Positions 1 through 10,894 of a stretch of DNA of 64,000 nt are shown here, piece after piece. Source of the stretch: Cryptomeria japonica (lineage: Eukaryota; Streptophyta; Pinopsida; Cupressales; Cupressaceae). Position numbers and translations under genes: made by a program. A model generated the notes under the pieces. That model was not told where the DNA came from, did no database searches, and was given only the letters and a program-made list of their open reading frames with translations. The stretch is from NCBI RefSeq assembly GCF_030272615.1, contig NC_081405.1:20413047-20477046 (forward strand), given 5' to 3'. The stretch's first letter is position 1, and the number at the start of each line of letters is the position of its first letter.

Positions 1-736
1 ATTGAACTTATGAGAATTAGATAGTCATACCAGAGGATTCTTACTCTTTTTTTAATCAGGTTTTGCATTGCCTTGTCCAGATCCAAAGGCTTCACTTTTC
101 TCAAATCCTAGTCCTCGGATGTCCTTTCCATGCCTCTAAGTCTTCAGCATCTCATCAAGCCTTGCTGAGCAATCTTTGAATTTATTTTTGTATTCATTAT
201 CAGTAGAAAGTTAAGGTAGTAATTTGTCTTTCAAGTTCTTGACCATTATTCCTTGACTCTATCAAGTCCATCTTCAACTAATCATTCTCATAGGTAAGCC
301 TGGAGCATTCATTAGCTCTTTCCTTCAATGATTTGTGCCAAATTCTCTTCATTTTTCTTCTAGTCCTCAATCTCATTAGTTAGTCTCATCACAATGGATT
401 GCATCTCATTTTTTAAAGCAACATTCTCTTTTTCAAGTTGGCTAACTTCATTAGCTTTATCCTGGTATTCCGTGATCTAATCTTCTTTCTCCTTCAGCTT
501 GTCCATCAATTCCTTCCTCTTCTCTCTAGAGATGTTCACTTGATCCTTCAAGTCATTAATGAAATCATCAGCAGCATTCAATTTCTTCTTCAAGGTACAT
601 ATCTCATTTCTAGCTACATAAGGATCCTCAAGTGCCACACTGAGTTGTCTCTAAAAATCAGAATCCATTGAATCAATCTCCCAATCCTTCCTCAAGCGGT
701 TAAGCTTCCTCAAAGGAACTAGGCTCTTATACCAAT
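1..736 (-). pseudogene. Gag-like coiled-coil ORF fragment of a minus-strand LTR element (runs off the left edge)
   Basis: Read on the minus strand, this stretch encodes a Glu/Lys/Gln-rich coiled-coil protein broken by stops. It closely resembles 31330-31967, down to the shared track that encodes Gly-Leu-Gly-Tyr-Glu-Lys-Gly-Glu and the coiled-coil text after it. It lies directly downstream, in minus orientation, of a primer binding site (reverse complement at 723-734, TGGTATAAGAGC, one mismatch to the initiator-Met type) and of the LTR at 737-1702. It is therefore the 5' part of the internal region of that element. By analogy with the related copies it is a Gag-type structural protein. The rest of the element lies outside the window. 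Confidence 0.7.
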
Positions 737-1702
737 TGTTGGAATTAGGGATCACTGAGAGGGGGGGTGAATCAATGATCTACCGGTTATCAAAATTTTA
801 AACTTAAATTTAAACCATCGGAAAGTAATACTTGAAATTGAAATGTAGAAACATAAAACAAACAACCACAAGACCATAATACTGGTGTTTTTATGTGAAA
901 ACACAAATGGGAAAAACCATGGTGGGATTTGAACCCACAATATTATTCCACTATGGCTAGTAGCAAAATAATATTACAATATGGGGAATGCACAGGCATT
1001 CAGGCACACTGCGTAGAGCTCACTGCTCAATTACAATACCCTGGAAGGCTACAACCCTAAGGGAAGTCTCACTAACTTACAAGATAATTACAGTGATGAA
1101 TTACAATGTATGAACTCTAAAATAGCATCTACAATGCTTGGATGAGTTCCAGTTAAGTGCTAAATATACTGATTGGAGCACCTTCTCTGTTATGCTCTGT
1201 TCTACCCTATTCTTGTCTCAATCAGCTACTGGATCAAGAATGTGCATGTGAAGCTATGCCAAAATGGATTCTCGATCACCTCTCGCTCTCATACATTCAC
1301 ACCATCTACTAAAAATATCACCCACATCAAACTTATATACCGACAACCACAAAATAGATCATTTACCATGTCGGCCTGAAGGTGTAACGTGTAGTCACGT
1401 GTCGGCTAGACCAGATCCAAAAAGATAAGTGTGAATCAGAAAAATGATGTGTCTATGTCAGCCCAATCAACAAGAACATGATTCAATGCACTACAATCAT
1501 CGGAAAGCTTCCAGACCCAAAAATGCTTTGTTCTACTTGAAATACCGGTTAATCAACTATCGGTTAACACACCTTCCAGATAAGAAAAATTGTGACTACC
1601 AGATTGAATCTCTACAAAGAGTTTCCATTAACAAACACCCTAAACCAATAATTAGCCACCGAAAACCATCAAACACCACCAGATGAGTGTCAATTTCCAA
1701 CA
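737..1702 (-). mobile_element. 5' LTR of a minus-strand LTR retrotransposon (family B)
   Basis: The 966-bp segment has inverted ends TGTTGGAA and TTCCAACA. On its left it abuts a minus-strand primer binding site. Near its left end it carries the G-run/GAATCA box (on the minus strand TGATTCACCCCCCCTCTCAG) found in the other LTRs here, and the conserved GGTTTTTCCC module around 905-920. A tRNA T-arm-like hairpin lies at 922-938. On the right it abuts gypsy pol sequence at 1703, so the element inserted into that older gypsy copy. The other LTR and the left target duplication are outside the window. Confidence 0.8.
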
Positions 1703-2796
1703 ACATGCTCTACAAATGTGTCAATATTATCTTACAGGAAATCCCTTCAAACTCCAATCTGACCATCAAGGACTAAATAATATATTTACTCAACGTAGCT
1801 TGAATGCTAGACAAAGAAGATGGTTGGAGTTAATATCTGATTATTAATTTGAAATCAGCTATATTAAGGGGAAGGAAAATAAGGTGGTTGACAAGTTAAG
1901 TTTTCGAAGACATTTGTTAGCTATGGCAACCATGAATATGGATCTCAAAACTCGAGTACTTCATAATTTTGAAGGTGATGAATTTTACAATCAGGTATGA
2001 GGGTCATTACAAAGTGATTCCCAAGACCCCCAATATGAAGGATACAACATGGAACCAGATGGTTTGTTAAGGTATCAAGGAAGGATGTACATACCTGAAT
2101 TTCCAAAATTAAGGAAACTAATTTAGAAAGAGGTACATTCAACACCATACTTGGGACATCCTGGTATGAAAAAGATTGTTAAACCCTTATCTTTCTAGAA
2201 GGGAATGAAGAAGGATGCAACAAGATTTGTAGCAGGTTGCTTAGAGTGTCAGAAAGTGAAAACGAAAAACCAACATCCAACAAGATTACTACAACCCATG
2301 CCATACTAGATTAAAAGTGGCAGACTATTAGTATGGATCTCATTTAAGGTGTACCCACGACAAGGAACAACCATAATGCAATTCTTGTGGCAGTTGACAT
2401 ACTTACCAAAGTAGAACATTTCATACCTAGGAATATGATTGATGGAGCACATATTATTGCCTGAAAATTTGTTTAGGAAATCTTTCGACTGCATGAAGAT
2501 CATCTCCGATAGAGATGCAAGAATGACATCCAAATTTTGGCAAACATTATTTGCAGTGTTGGGAACATAGCTAAACATCAACTTAGCATATCATCCAAAA
2601 AGAGTAAACCAAGTTTTAGAAGACCTCTTAAGGATGTATTGCATGGATCAATAGTATAAATGGAAGAGTGCCTTCCTCTAGTAGAATTTTCTTATAACAA
2701 ATCATATCAATCTGCTATAAAGATGGTGCCTTTTGAAGAATCATATGGAAGTAAATGCAGAACCCCCATCAATTGGGATAGGTTAGAGGATAAAAT
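1703..2796 (+). pseudogene. Ty3/gypsy pol relic: end of RNase H and integrase N-terminus/core
   Basis: Reading + with several stops, this begins in an RNase H C-terminus (TDHQGLNN near 1757, then QRRWLELISDY). It continues into the integrase zinc domain (LGHPGMKK, then GCLECQKVK) and the start of the integrase core (WQTISMDLI near 2317). The order RNase H then integrase is that of Ty3/gypsy. In-frame TAG/TAA codons and frameshifts make it non-coding. It is cut on the left by the minus-strand LTR and on the right, in the integrase C-terminal region, by the 8.1-kb element. It resumes at 10895. Confidence 0.85.
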
Positions 2797-4000
2797 TGTT
2801 ACTATTTACTAAGTTGTCATTAGTTTTATATCCAAAGTCATCCTATATACTCTAGTCAGTTAATACTAACAGAACATTCAGTCGGTAAGCACTAAAGCAG
2901 TCAGTTACAGAAGATAGAAGTCACAGAGTCTAGTATACACCGAGTTGTCCACCGACTAACACTCTATGTCTACTGAGCACCAAAAATGATATATCGAGTG
3001 AACACACACCGAGTGAAAACATGTTACCAAATTCATTGAACCTAGACACATGTGTGGAAACGTGTTACAAGATCGAGGAACAAAGAACCGTTATCACATA
3101 GGAAATTGCACCTTAAAGATTTTGTATGATCTTGAGGTCATCTATCCAATGAAATATTTTGTATAGTTATTCATTCGATGAATCTTGTTTGTAAGATCGA
3201 TGCATGAACAAGATCACCATCCTAAGAGATCTATTTATATGCTGAATGATTTAAGGATCAAAGAGGAGAAAAAGAGTATGAGACATGTGTGACAGATAAG
3301 TTGAAAAGCAATATCATGAGAAAGCACAATGTGCTATGACTGTTATGACTGTCAGAAATATTCAGAGGTCACCGAGAAAGATTTTAGAGAACAGTTAAGA
3401 GACAGAGTAAACAGAAGGGTTTACTGAGTTGATTTATCAGTTACCGAGGTATGCTATGAGCAAGGTAATATTATATTGAGCACATAGAATCTGCTATAAC
3501 ATTTCAGATGTAAAGTTGCAGATATTTGTAAAGATTTTATTGTAATATTTTGAGTTGTAAGAGAAACCTTTAACAGGGTAAAAGACTCTAACAAAGTCTA
3601 TAAATTGTAAAGCCTTTAACTAAGTGCAGCATTTAGTTTAAGTGTTGTAAAATCCTTTAGCAAGGTAGATCTAAAGATCTTGATACTCCTAACAGGGTAA
3701 GCTATCAGAAATAGCTAAACATGTAGCTCTAACTGAGCAACCTTTATTATTGCAGTAGTGAAGTTGTGGGTGCCATCCCCACTGTAGTTTTTCTCTCTAA
3801 CCAAGAGTTTATGCGTAACCAAAATATATGTGTTATGGAGTGAATCATGTATGATTGTTATTTATTTGTTTTAGCATTATATTATGTTACAACAGTTTTT
3901 GGTTTATGCTTAACAGTAAATTTATTGTTGAAGAAAGGATTTGAAGTACTGATTCACCCCTCCCCTCTCAGTACATTAGCTTTCCATATTGGGCCTAACA
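2797..4000 (+). repeat. 5' LTR of the 8.1-kb element
   Basis: It begins TGTTACTATTTACT and ends GGGCCTAACA. Near its right end is the conserved GATTCACCCC...CTCTCAGT box (about 3952-3975). Compared with the 3' LTR it differs at scattered sites. Many of these are C-to-T or G-to-A changes (for example CCGAG in the 3' copy read as CTGAG here), as expected after cytosine methylation and deamination. Confidence 0.92.
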
Positions 4001-4002
4001 AT

Positions 4003-4014
4003 TGGTATCAGAGC
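4003..4014 (+). other. Primer binding site, initiator Met-tRNA type
   Basis: TGGTATCAGAGC starts two bases after the end of the 5' LTR. It is the complement of the 3' end of plant initiator Met-tRNA and the usual primer site in Ty1-copia and many Ty3-gypsy elements. Confidence 0.95.
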
Positions 4015-4062
4015 TTCAATCTTGGAAAAGGGTTTAACAACCTAAAGAAAAAGATCTTATCA

Positions 4063-5419
4063 ATGGAAGGCTATAAAAAATCTCAGAGAATTATGTATAT
4101 GCAAGAAGAGTTGGATCATGTTAATGAAGTGATTGTAGGCATGCAAAGACAAATGCAAAAATCATTGAAATTCAGAAGAAGGTTGTCTAATGATCTATAG
4201 GACTCACAAGAGCTAGTGGAACAAATTGAGACATCATCTAAGAACGGTATATCTGAAGAGACTGAAGAGATGATTGGAGAATTGAAAGAAAAGAACAAAG
4301 CACTGATTGAATAGCTAAAAGCAATGAAAAGAGAACATGAGCATTTCAGCACGTAGATGACTAAAAATCTAGATGCATTGAGAACAGTTGAGGATAAGAT
4401 AAGAGATACAGAAAGAGAAAAACATCAACTTGAAGTATTAGTGACTGAAAAGAATGATGAAATCACAAGGATGACTGGAATTCAACACAATATGTCTGAT
4501 CAATTGGGTTATGCACATCATGAAGCAAATCTAAAGGATAATGAGAATCAAGCATTGAAACTTGAATTATCAAGATTAACTGATGAACTTGAAGCAAATA
4601 AGAAAGCCAAAGAATCACTGATGAAAAGTTATGAAGCATCAAGGATGTTGGATGAGCAACTAAATATAAGAAGACCCAACAAAGATGCAAGACTCGGTTA
4701 CAACAAGAAGAACTCTACTGAGAAAGGAATCTTCATCACCGAGAGAGGAGAATCATCAAAGCAAGCTGGAAACAAGAAGAACATCAAAGGAAAGAAACTT
4801 ATTTGCAACTACTATGGAAATCAAGGTCATACTGCCAACATGTGCTAAATCAGAAAAAGGTAAGCAATCGAATGTCACTAGGTCTGATGGCTATTGTTAC
4901 AATTGCAATAAGTATGGTCACACATCTAATAAATGTAGGACAAAATCTATTAGCAATTATCAGAAGGCAAAATTCAAGGGGTTTTGTAAAAACTACAATA
5001 GATATGGACATAGTATCAAGAAGTGTTGGTTTAAGCAGAAGAACTATATGTGGTCTGCACACTGAGCAAATACTGGAAGCTACCGAACTCACACAGATCC
5101 TAACCGACAATATGTTGCAGTACCATGGGATTACAATACAAGGATATGGTGTGAATTCTATGGAAGATATGGACATATAAGTGCCAACTGCTTTATAAAG
5201 TTTGGAATGAACAACCGAAGATCATGGAGAAATCCTGGTATGGCATGTTTTCATTGTCACAAAGTTGGACACTTGGCTGGAGATTGCAGACATCAACCCA
5301 AAGGAGATACTAAGGTAATAAGAAGCAAATTACAGATGATTTGGAAAATGAAGGAAAATGGATCAACTAATGAAGAAAGAACCTTACCTACAGAGTTAGG
5401 TGCATCTACTTCGAATTAA
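4063..5419 (+). pseudogene. ORF1 of the 8.1-kb element: Gag-like coiled coil plus five zinc knuckles
   Basis: The first ATG after the primer site (4063) opens a frame that runs to 4848 with only three interruptions, all TAG (4198, 4312, 4354). Each would be CAG before a C-to-T change. The product is a long Lys/Glu-rich coiled coil followed by an array of zinc-knuckle sequences: CNYYGNQGHTANMC (about 4804-4845), CYNCNKYGHTSNKC, CKNYNRYGHSIKKC, CEFYGRYGHISANC and CFHCHKVGHLAGDC (to about 5296). Frameshifts after 4848 and near 5060 separate the knuckles. Knuckles two and five have the full CCHC set. In one, three and four the second cysteine is tyrosine. The role is presumably RNA packaging, as in retroelement Gag. 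This copy is broken. Confidence 0.8.
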
Positions 5420-5952
5420 TCGGTAAAGGTATGAAGGCACTGCATTCTCTCAAAGTTAGATCTTAACAGTTCCTATTTTATCATGTACTTAATTCAAAAT
5501 CTGCATAGCTAAGATGCATTAGCAAGTTTGAAATTTTACCAAGTCTTTTGGAGCACTAGTAAAGTTGGTAAATACAGGAAGCTTGTCTAGTCGATAAATA
5601 CAGGAAGTCTGGCTACTCGGTAAAAGCATAAAAAGTAAGTAGAACCGAGTGCATTTAATGTTTTCTTACCTAACCGCATAGAGCCCGACAAGGTAAAAAG
5701 TGTACTTAAAGAACTTTGCACGGTCATTTCACACTCACCAAGTTTTCAAGAAAGCAGAGCGAAGCAATTCAAAGGCGATCAAACCTCTTCTGAAGCAAAA
5801 TTCAAGGTATTTACATCAATCACAACGCATTATCAAGCTAGTTTACCGATCATATCAGTTGTGAATATCTATTTACTAAGAAGAAAGCGTCTGCCATTTA
5901 AAAAGTTTTCAAACCTAAGGATCTTTTGTTAAGTGATTATCTGAAATTTGAA

Positions 5953-8900
5953 ATGGCACCTAAGATTCAGAAACCTACTGTTGTTGAAACCATTGAGAAT
6001 CCCTCATTGAAATATTCCCTACCTCCCAAAGTAGCATCTGAATCAGATGATAAAATGGCATTTTCACTCATTCCAGATAGGGTTCTGCTGATTGAGGATA
6101 TTAGATTTTTCACCAAATGTCGTGTTGAGGAACTAGGTCATGTTGAGATCAAGGACACATATGATGAATTGTGTACCGATGGAAAACTAGATAACAAGTT
6201 TGAACACATTAAAGTCAAGGGATTGACCGAAGCCCTAACCTATCCTCGTGTCTTCAAACCCCAATGGGTCAAGTTTTTTCTGAGCAGAGTTCATGATGAC
6301 TTCATGTGGTTAGAGGAGCAACCATTCAAAATCACCAAGGAAAGCATTCACTTGATAACCGGATACCCTATTTATGACCATGCCCAAGCTCAGAAGATGA
6401 TATCACAGAAAGAATTGATCACTTTAACCGGAGTTGAATCTAATTGCAGAAGTCTAAAACTGAATAATGTCACAGATGCAGAGCTGAAGTTTGCCATTAG
6501 AGTAATAGGTTATTGTTTCTTTCAATCGGCAAGGGAAAACAGTGTACCATGTGCAGCTGTTGATTTAGCATATAAAATTGTGAAGAAGGGAATGAAGATT
6601 GATCTTTGTGAAGTGTTGTTGAAGAATCTGTTTGAAAACCTAAACACCATAAGGAAGCCGAAGAAGAACAACTCGGCTAACACACTGAAGTTTGGATCAC
6701 TCTTGGTATGCATGTTTTTCTATTTTCAGACATTCTTTCCATCTGTCGGTAATGTCGTTTGGGAGCTACACCGACCAATCACCCATCAAATCAATGACTT
6801 CATCAAACAGCTAGGTGGTAACTTCAATGAAATTATGGATGATTATTTTAGCAAGTTTCAAGAAAAGATGCATAACAGGTATAGGATACCACCCAAGTTA
6901 GTGGAGAAATACAAGGATGATATATGCTTTGAAGTAGACACCGACTACTGCTATGTCAATGTGGTGGAACCGAGAACTCAATCTTTGTCACCTATGGGTT
7001 ATGAGATTGAATTTGACATTTCACAACAGCAGATAGATGCCTTTCTTGCACTTCCAAGGCATGCTACAGAAATCAGATATGGAACCTATGAAGAGATTAA
7101 AGAAAAAGTTAAGATGAGGATTGTAGTACCTAAGGCTACAAGGAAAGCAACTAAAATGATTAAAGTGTTAACTGAGAAATTTGGAGAAGGCTCTTCCTCC
7201 ACTCCTGTCAAGAGTAAACTACTTGCAATTGAGGAAGAATCTGAAGCTCATGAAGCAGTTGTTACTTTGAGCACCGAGTTGCCAAAAGGCAAAATTTTGA
7301 AAAGGAAGAAACAGGACTCATCACAAGTATCACCGACTCCTCCAGCAAAGCGACTTAATACTAGATCATCTGCAGTGTCACTGAGTAAGAAGCAGAAAAA
7401 TGTCGCAATGCCTAAGGTCACAAGGACTTATAAGAAAATGCCTCAGAGACTCATTCTGAGTAAAGAGTCAAGTGACACGGAGTCTGAAGACGCAAGCAAA
7501 TTTCAGATTGTTAAGAGTCAAAAGGAAGATGTACATAGCGTTGATAATTTATGTGCTAACCTGAAACAATATGGTGGATTTGGAGCTTTTAGATATGTGA
7601 AATATGATTCCAAAAATGAAGATGAAAAGAGGCAAATAGAAGAAGCAGTAATATGTACACTACTTAAATTCTGAATAGTCCCATTGGAAGTGACTGATTT
7701 CCTTCCTAAAACATTGTATTCACATATTGACACTAGGTGGCAATATGCTATGGATTCGGAGAAACAGGTTAGAGAAAGAGTTTTGGTACAGCTCTTTCCA
7801 GACATGTTGGTAGATGACATTAAAGAACATTTAAAGACCTCACAGACAAACTTTCAAGTAAAGAAGAGAGCATTGAAAATGATGAACGGTCTTTATCTTG
7901 AAGTCAAGAATGAAACTAAGGAAAAATGGCAAGAAATATTCCGACTCAAGAATGATGAATCTCATGCTGAACCTCAAAGTGAAGTTTGAATAGTTGACAT
8001 CACCGAACAAGATCCTGCTGAAACTATTCAATTAGATGAGGATGTCATGGCTTCTGAGGATCGTGGACAAGAAATGATAGAAGGCAATGCCTATGCCAAA
8101 CTGGTATCTAGTGAATCAGTTTTGGAACAAGTCAAGTCATATCCTCAGGTCACTCAACAAGTCCCAACTGAGCATCCTAAGGATACTGATCAAGGGAAAG
8201 GGGGTCAACAGTCTACCAAAGGAGAATCTACTTCTCAGACCACTTGGGAACAGACTTCTCAAGCACCTGCAAGCACAGAAACTGTTGCCACCGAGACCCC
8301 AAGCACGGGAGCACCGAAGGACACAATAGAGGCTACAAGAACCGACAAAAGTGTTGCCTCTATCAAGCAACCTACTGAGGATGATGAAGCCTCCAAAGCC
8401 ATTGTACTAGTTCAGCCGATGAAAGCCTCATCATCTAGAGACAAGAAAATGAAGAAACATAGTTTCAAGATAGATCTGTCTAAGCCCATTGTGTTGCCAA
8501 ATGTTGACATTTCTAAACTGAAAGGGCAAGCACTCATTGAATTCGGAGAGCTATGCAAAGCCAAAGCTGAACAGGAAAGACAGATCGCTATTCAGAAAAA
8601 GAACCGTGTACTTCAAAAGGTTAAGGTATTATTGTCAGACATGCTACCTGAAGCTACCGTGAATAAAGATATTGCCATCCATATGCAACTGGATGAACTC
8701 CTCACTCAATTAGAAACATCAGGAGTAGACGCATCTGAATACCTCAGCAAGCTGAAGGATAAAGAGCTAACTGCAAAAATGATTGAAGAAGTGCAGAAAG
8801 CAATTGCTATAGGTAAAGTTAAACTTGTTGGATTCAAAGCTGAGTTGTCCCCTCAACTTAAGCATAATCTTTATTTGTTTCAAAAGCTTTGTACATTCTC

Positions 8901-9324
8901 TTTATTCATTAAGGATATCAAAAATAAAACCAAAGTCATTGAACAAGAGATCACCAATCTCTCTAATACATTGACTACCGAGCCAAATTCTATTCAGAAT
9001 TTCTACACCAAATTGCAAACTCTTATGGCTCAACAGTTGGAACTTTGAAATGAAGAGCACAAGATCAGGATGGATATAATGACTCTTCAGAAATTATTCA
9101 TTCCTCATCTTTCATCTGTTCAAGAGCAGATCAACCGAGCCACTCATTTATCCACTCAACTAGAGGGAAGCACACTAGATGGTCTGATCTCACTCCTAGC
9201 TGACATTACAGCTCAGAATTCACTCATGGATAGTGTCAAGGATGCCCTCTCTACCGCTCTCACTGATGCAAGGACAAAGTATAAATCCATTTTTGACCAG
9301 TTGCCTCCACTGAATGGTAACTAG
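5953..9324 (+). pseudogene. ORF2 of the 8.1-kb element: ~1,123-codon protein of unknown function, three TGA stops
   Basis: A single frame runs from ATG 5953 (good context, GAAATGGC) to TAG 9324 with only three internal stops, at 7672, 7987 and 9046. All three are TGA, as expected from CGA by CpG deamination. There is no frameshift over 3.3 kb, so the frame was under selection until recently. Codons 1-430 look globular (FFTKCRVEELGHVEI, then WVKFFLSRVHDDF, then ITGYPIYD, then IRVIGYCFFQSA). About codons 448-480 hold basic clusters (KRKK, PAKRLNTR) resembling a bipartite nuclear localisation signal. Codons ~735-815 are Thr/Ser/Gln/Pro-rich. The last ~280 codons are Gln/Lys/Leu-rich and probably coiled coil. 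I do not recognise the protein. It has no protease, polymerase or integrase motif. It occupies the position of pol; an element-borne accessory or nucleic-acid-binding role would be inference only. Confidence 0.75.
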
Positions 9325-9340
9325 TTTTGATGTTTGTCAA

Positions 9341-9690
9341 AAAGGGGGAGCATAGTAAAGTATCAAAGGGGGAGTGTAGTATACAGGGGAGTATACCGAG
9401 CAGAACAGAGTATCCAAATGCACAGTTGAATTTGACAGGGGAGCAGTAAACACCGAGCAGTGATCAAAGACCAAAGAACAAGTGCAGTAAACACAGAACA
9501 TTTATCACCGAGCATGCAAAATCAGAATTATGTACAGTATATTGATAAGGGGAGTATATCTGAGTATACTATTTATTGACTATTATATATACTGTCAATT
9601 TAGTCAAATTTTGTTAGTATATAGATTTTGAAGTATGACTTTGAAAGGAGTTTTGTCAAACATTTCAAAACTAATGTCAAAAGGGGAGAT
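9341..9690 (+). promoter_or_regulatory. Polypurine tract and upstream GGGGAG reiterations
   Basis: The tract AAAAGGGGAGA at 9679-9689, touching the 3' LTR, is the expected plus-strand primer. Five more copies of the same motif precede it: AAAGGGGGAG at 9341 and 9365, AGGGGAG near 9385 and 9437, and AAGGGGAG at 9547. The intervening sequence repeats words of the LTR (ACCGAG, AGTATA). Confidence 0.7.
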
Positions 9691-10894
9691 TGTTACTACT
9701 TACTAAGTTGTCATTAGTTTTATATCCGAAGTCATCCTATATACTCTAGCCGGTTAATACTAATGGAACATTCAGTCGGTAAGCACTAAAGCAGTCGGTT
9801 ACAGAAGATAGAAGTCACAGAGTCTAGTATACACCGAGTTGTCTACCGAGTAACACTCTATGTCTACCGAGCAGCAAAAATGATATACCGAGTGAACACA
9901 CACCGAGTGAAAACGTTTTACCAGATTCATTGAACCTGGACACATGTGCGGAAACGTGTTACAAGATCGAGGAACAAAGAACCGTTATCACATAGGAAAT
10001 TGCACCTTAAAGATTTTGTATGATCTTGAGGTCATCTATCCAATGAAATATTTTGTATATTTATTCATTCGATGAATCTTGTTTGTAAGATCGATGCATG
10101 AACAAGATCATCATCCTAAGAGATCTATTTATATGCAGAATGATTTAAGGATCAAAGAGGAGAAAAAGAGTATGAGACATGTGTGACAGATAAGTTGAAA
10201 AGCAATATCATGAGAAAGCACAATGTGCTATGACTGTTATGACTGTCAAAAATATTCAAAGGTCACCAAGAAAGATTTCAAAGAATAGTTAAGGGATAGA
10301 GTAAACAGAAGGGTTTACCGAGTTGATTTATCAATTACCGAGGTATGCTATGAGCAAGGTAATATTATATTGAGCACATAGAATCTGCTATAACATTTCA
10401 AATGTAAAGTTGTAGATATTTGTAAAGATTTTATTGTAATATTTTGAGTTGTAAGAGAAACCTTTAATAGGGTAAAAGACTCTAACAAAGTCTATAAATT
10501 GTAAAGCCTTTAACCAAGTGCAGCATTTAGTTTAAGTGTTGTAAAATCCTTTAGCAAGGTAGATCTAAAGATCTTGATACTCCTAACAGGGTAAGCTATC
10601 AGAAATAGCTAAACATGTAGCTCTAACCGAGAAACCTTTATTATTGCAGTAGTGAAGTTGTGGGTGCCATCCCCACCGCAGTTTTTCTCTCTAACCAAGA
10701 GTTTATGCTTAACCAAAATATATGTTTTATGGAGTGAATCATGTATGATTGTTATTTATTTGTTTTAGCATTATATTATGTTACAACAGTTTTTGGTTTA
10801 TGCTTAACAGTAAAGTTATTGTTGAAGAAAGGATTTGAAGTACTGATTCACCCCTCCCCTCTCAGTACATTAGCTTTCCATATTGGGCCTAACA
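9691..10894 (+). repeat. 3' LTR of the 8.1-kb element
   Basis: It matches 2797-4000 end to end, with the same 1204-bp length and scattered substitutions. It keeps more CG dinucleotides (CCGAG, GCCGG) than the 5' copy. It ends CCTAACA at 10894, followed by the AAAAT target duplication. Confidence 0.92.

Larger units (their letters stand above)
2797..10894 (+). mobile_element. Complete non-autonomous LTR retrotransposon without pol (LARD-like), 8.1 kb
   Basis: Two LTRs of equal length (2797-4000 and 9691-10894, 1204 bp each, TGTTACT...CCTAACA) flank about 5.7 kb of internal DNA. A five-base target duplication AAAAT lies at 2792-2796 and 10895-10899. Removing the element joins the reading frame of the gypsy integrase (Asp-Lys-Ile-Thr-Leu-Gly) across the site. 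A primer binding site follows the left LTR and a polypurine tract precedes the right LTR. Inside are a Gag-like ORF1 and a large ORF2. I find no aspartic protease, reverse transcriptase, RNase H or integrase signature in any frame. The element therefore fits the LARD class, which depends on proteins of another element. What ORF2 adds is unknown. Confidence 0.9.

Noticed and set aside
919-960. A genuine tRNA gene
   Set aside because: Only a T-arm-like hairpin and a box A-like word are present; no acceptor stem or anticodon arm can be folded, and it lies inside an LTR.
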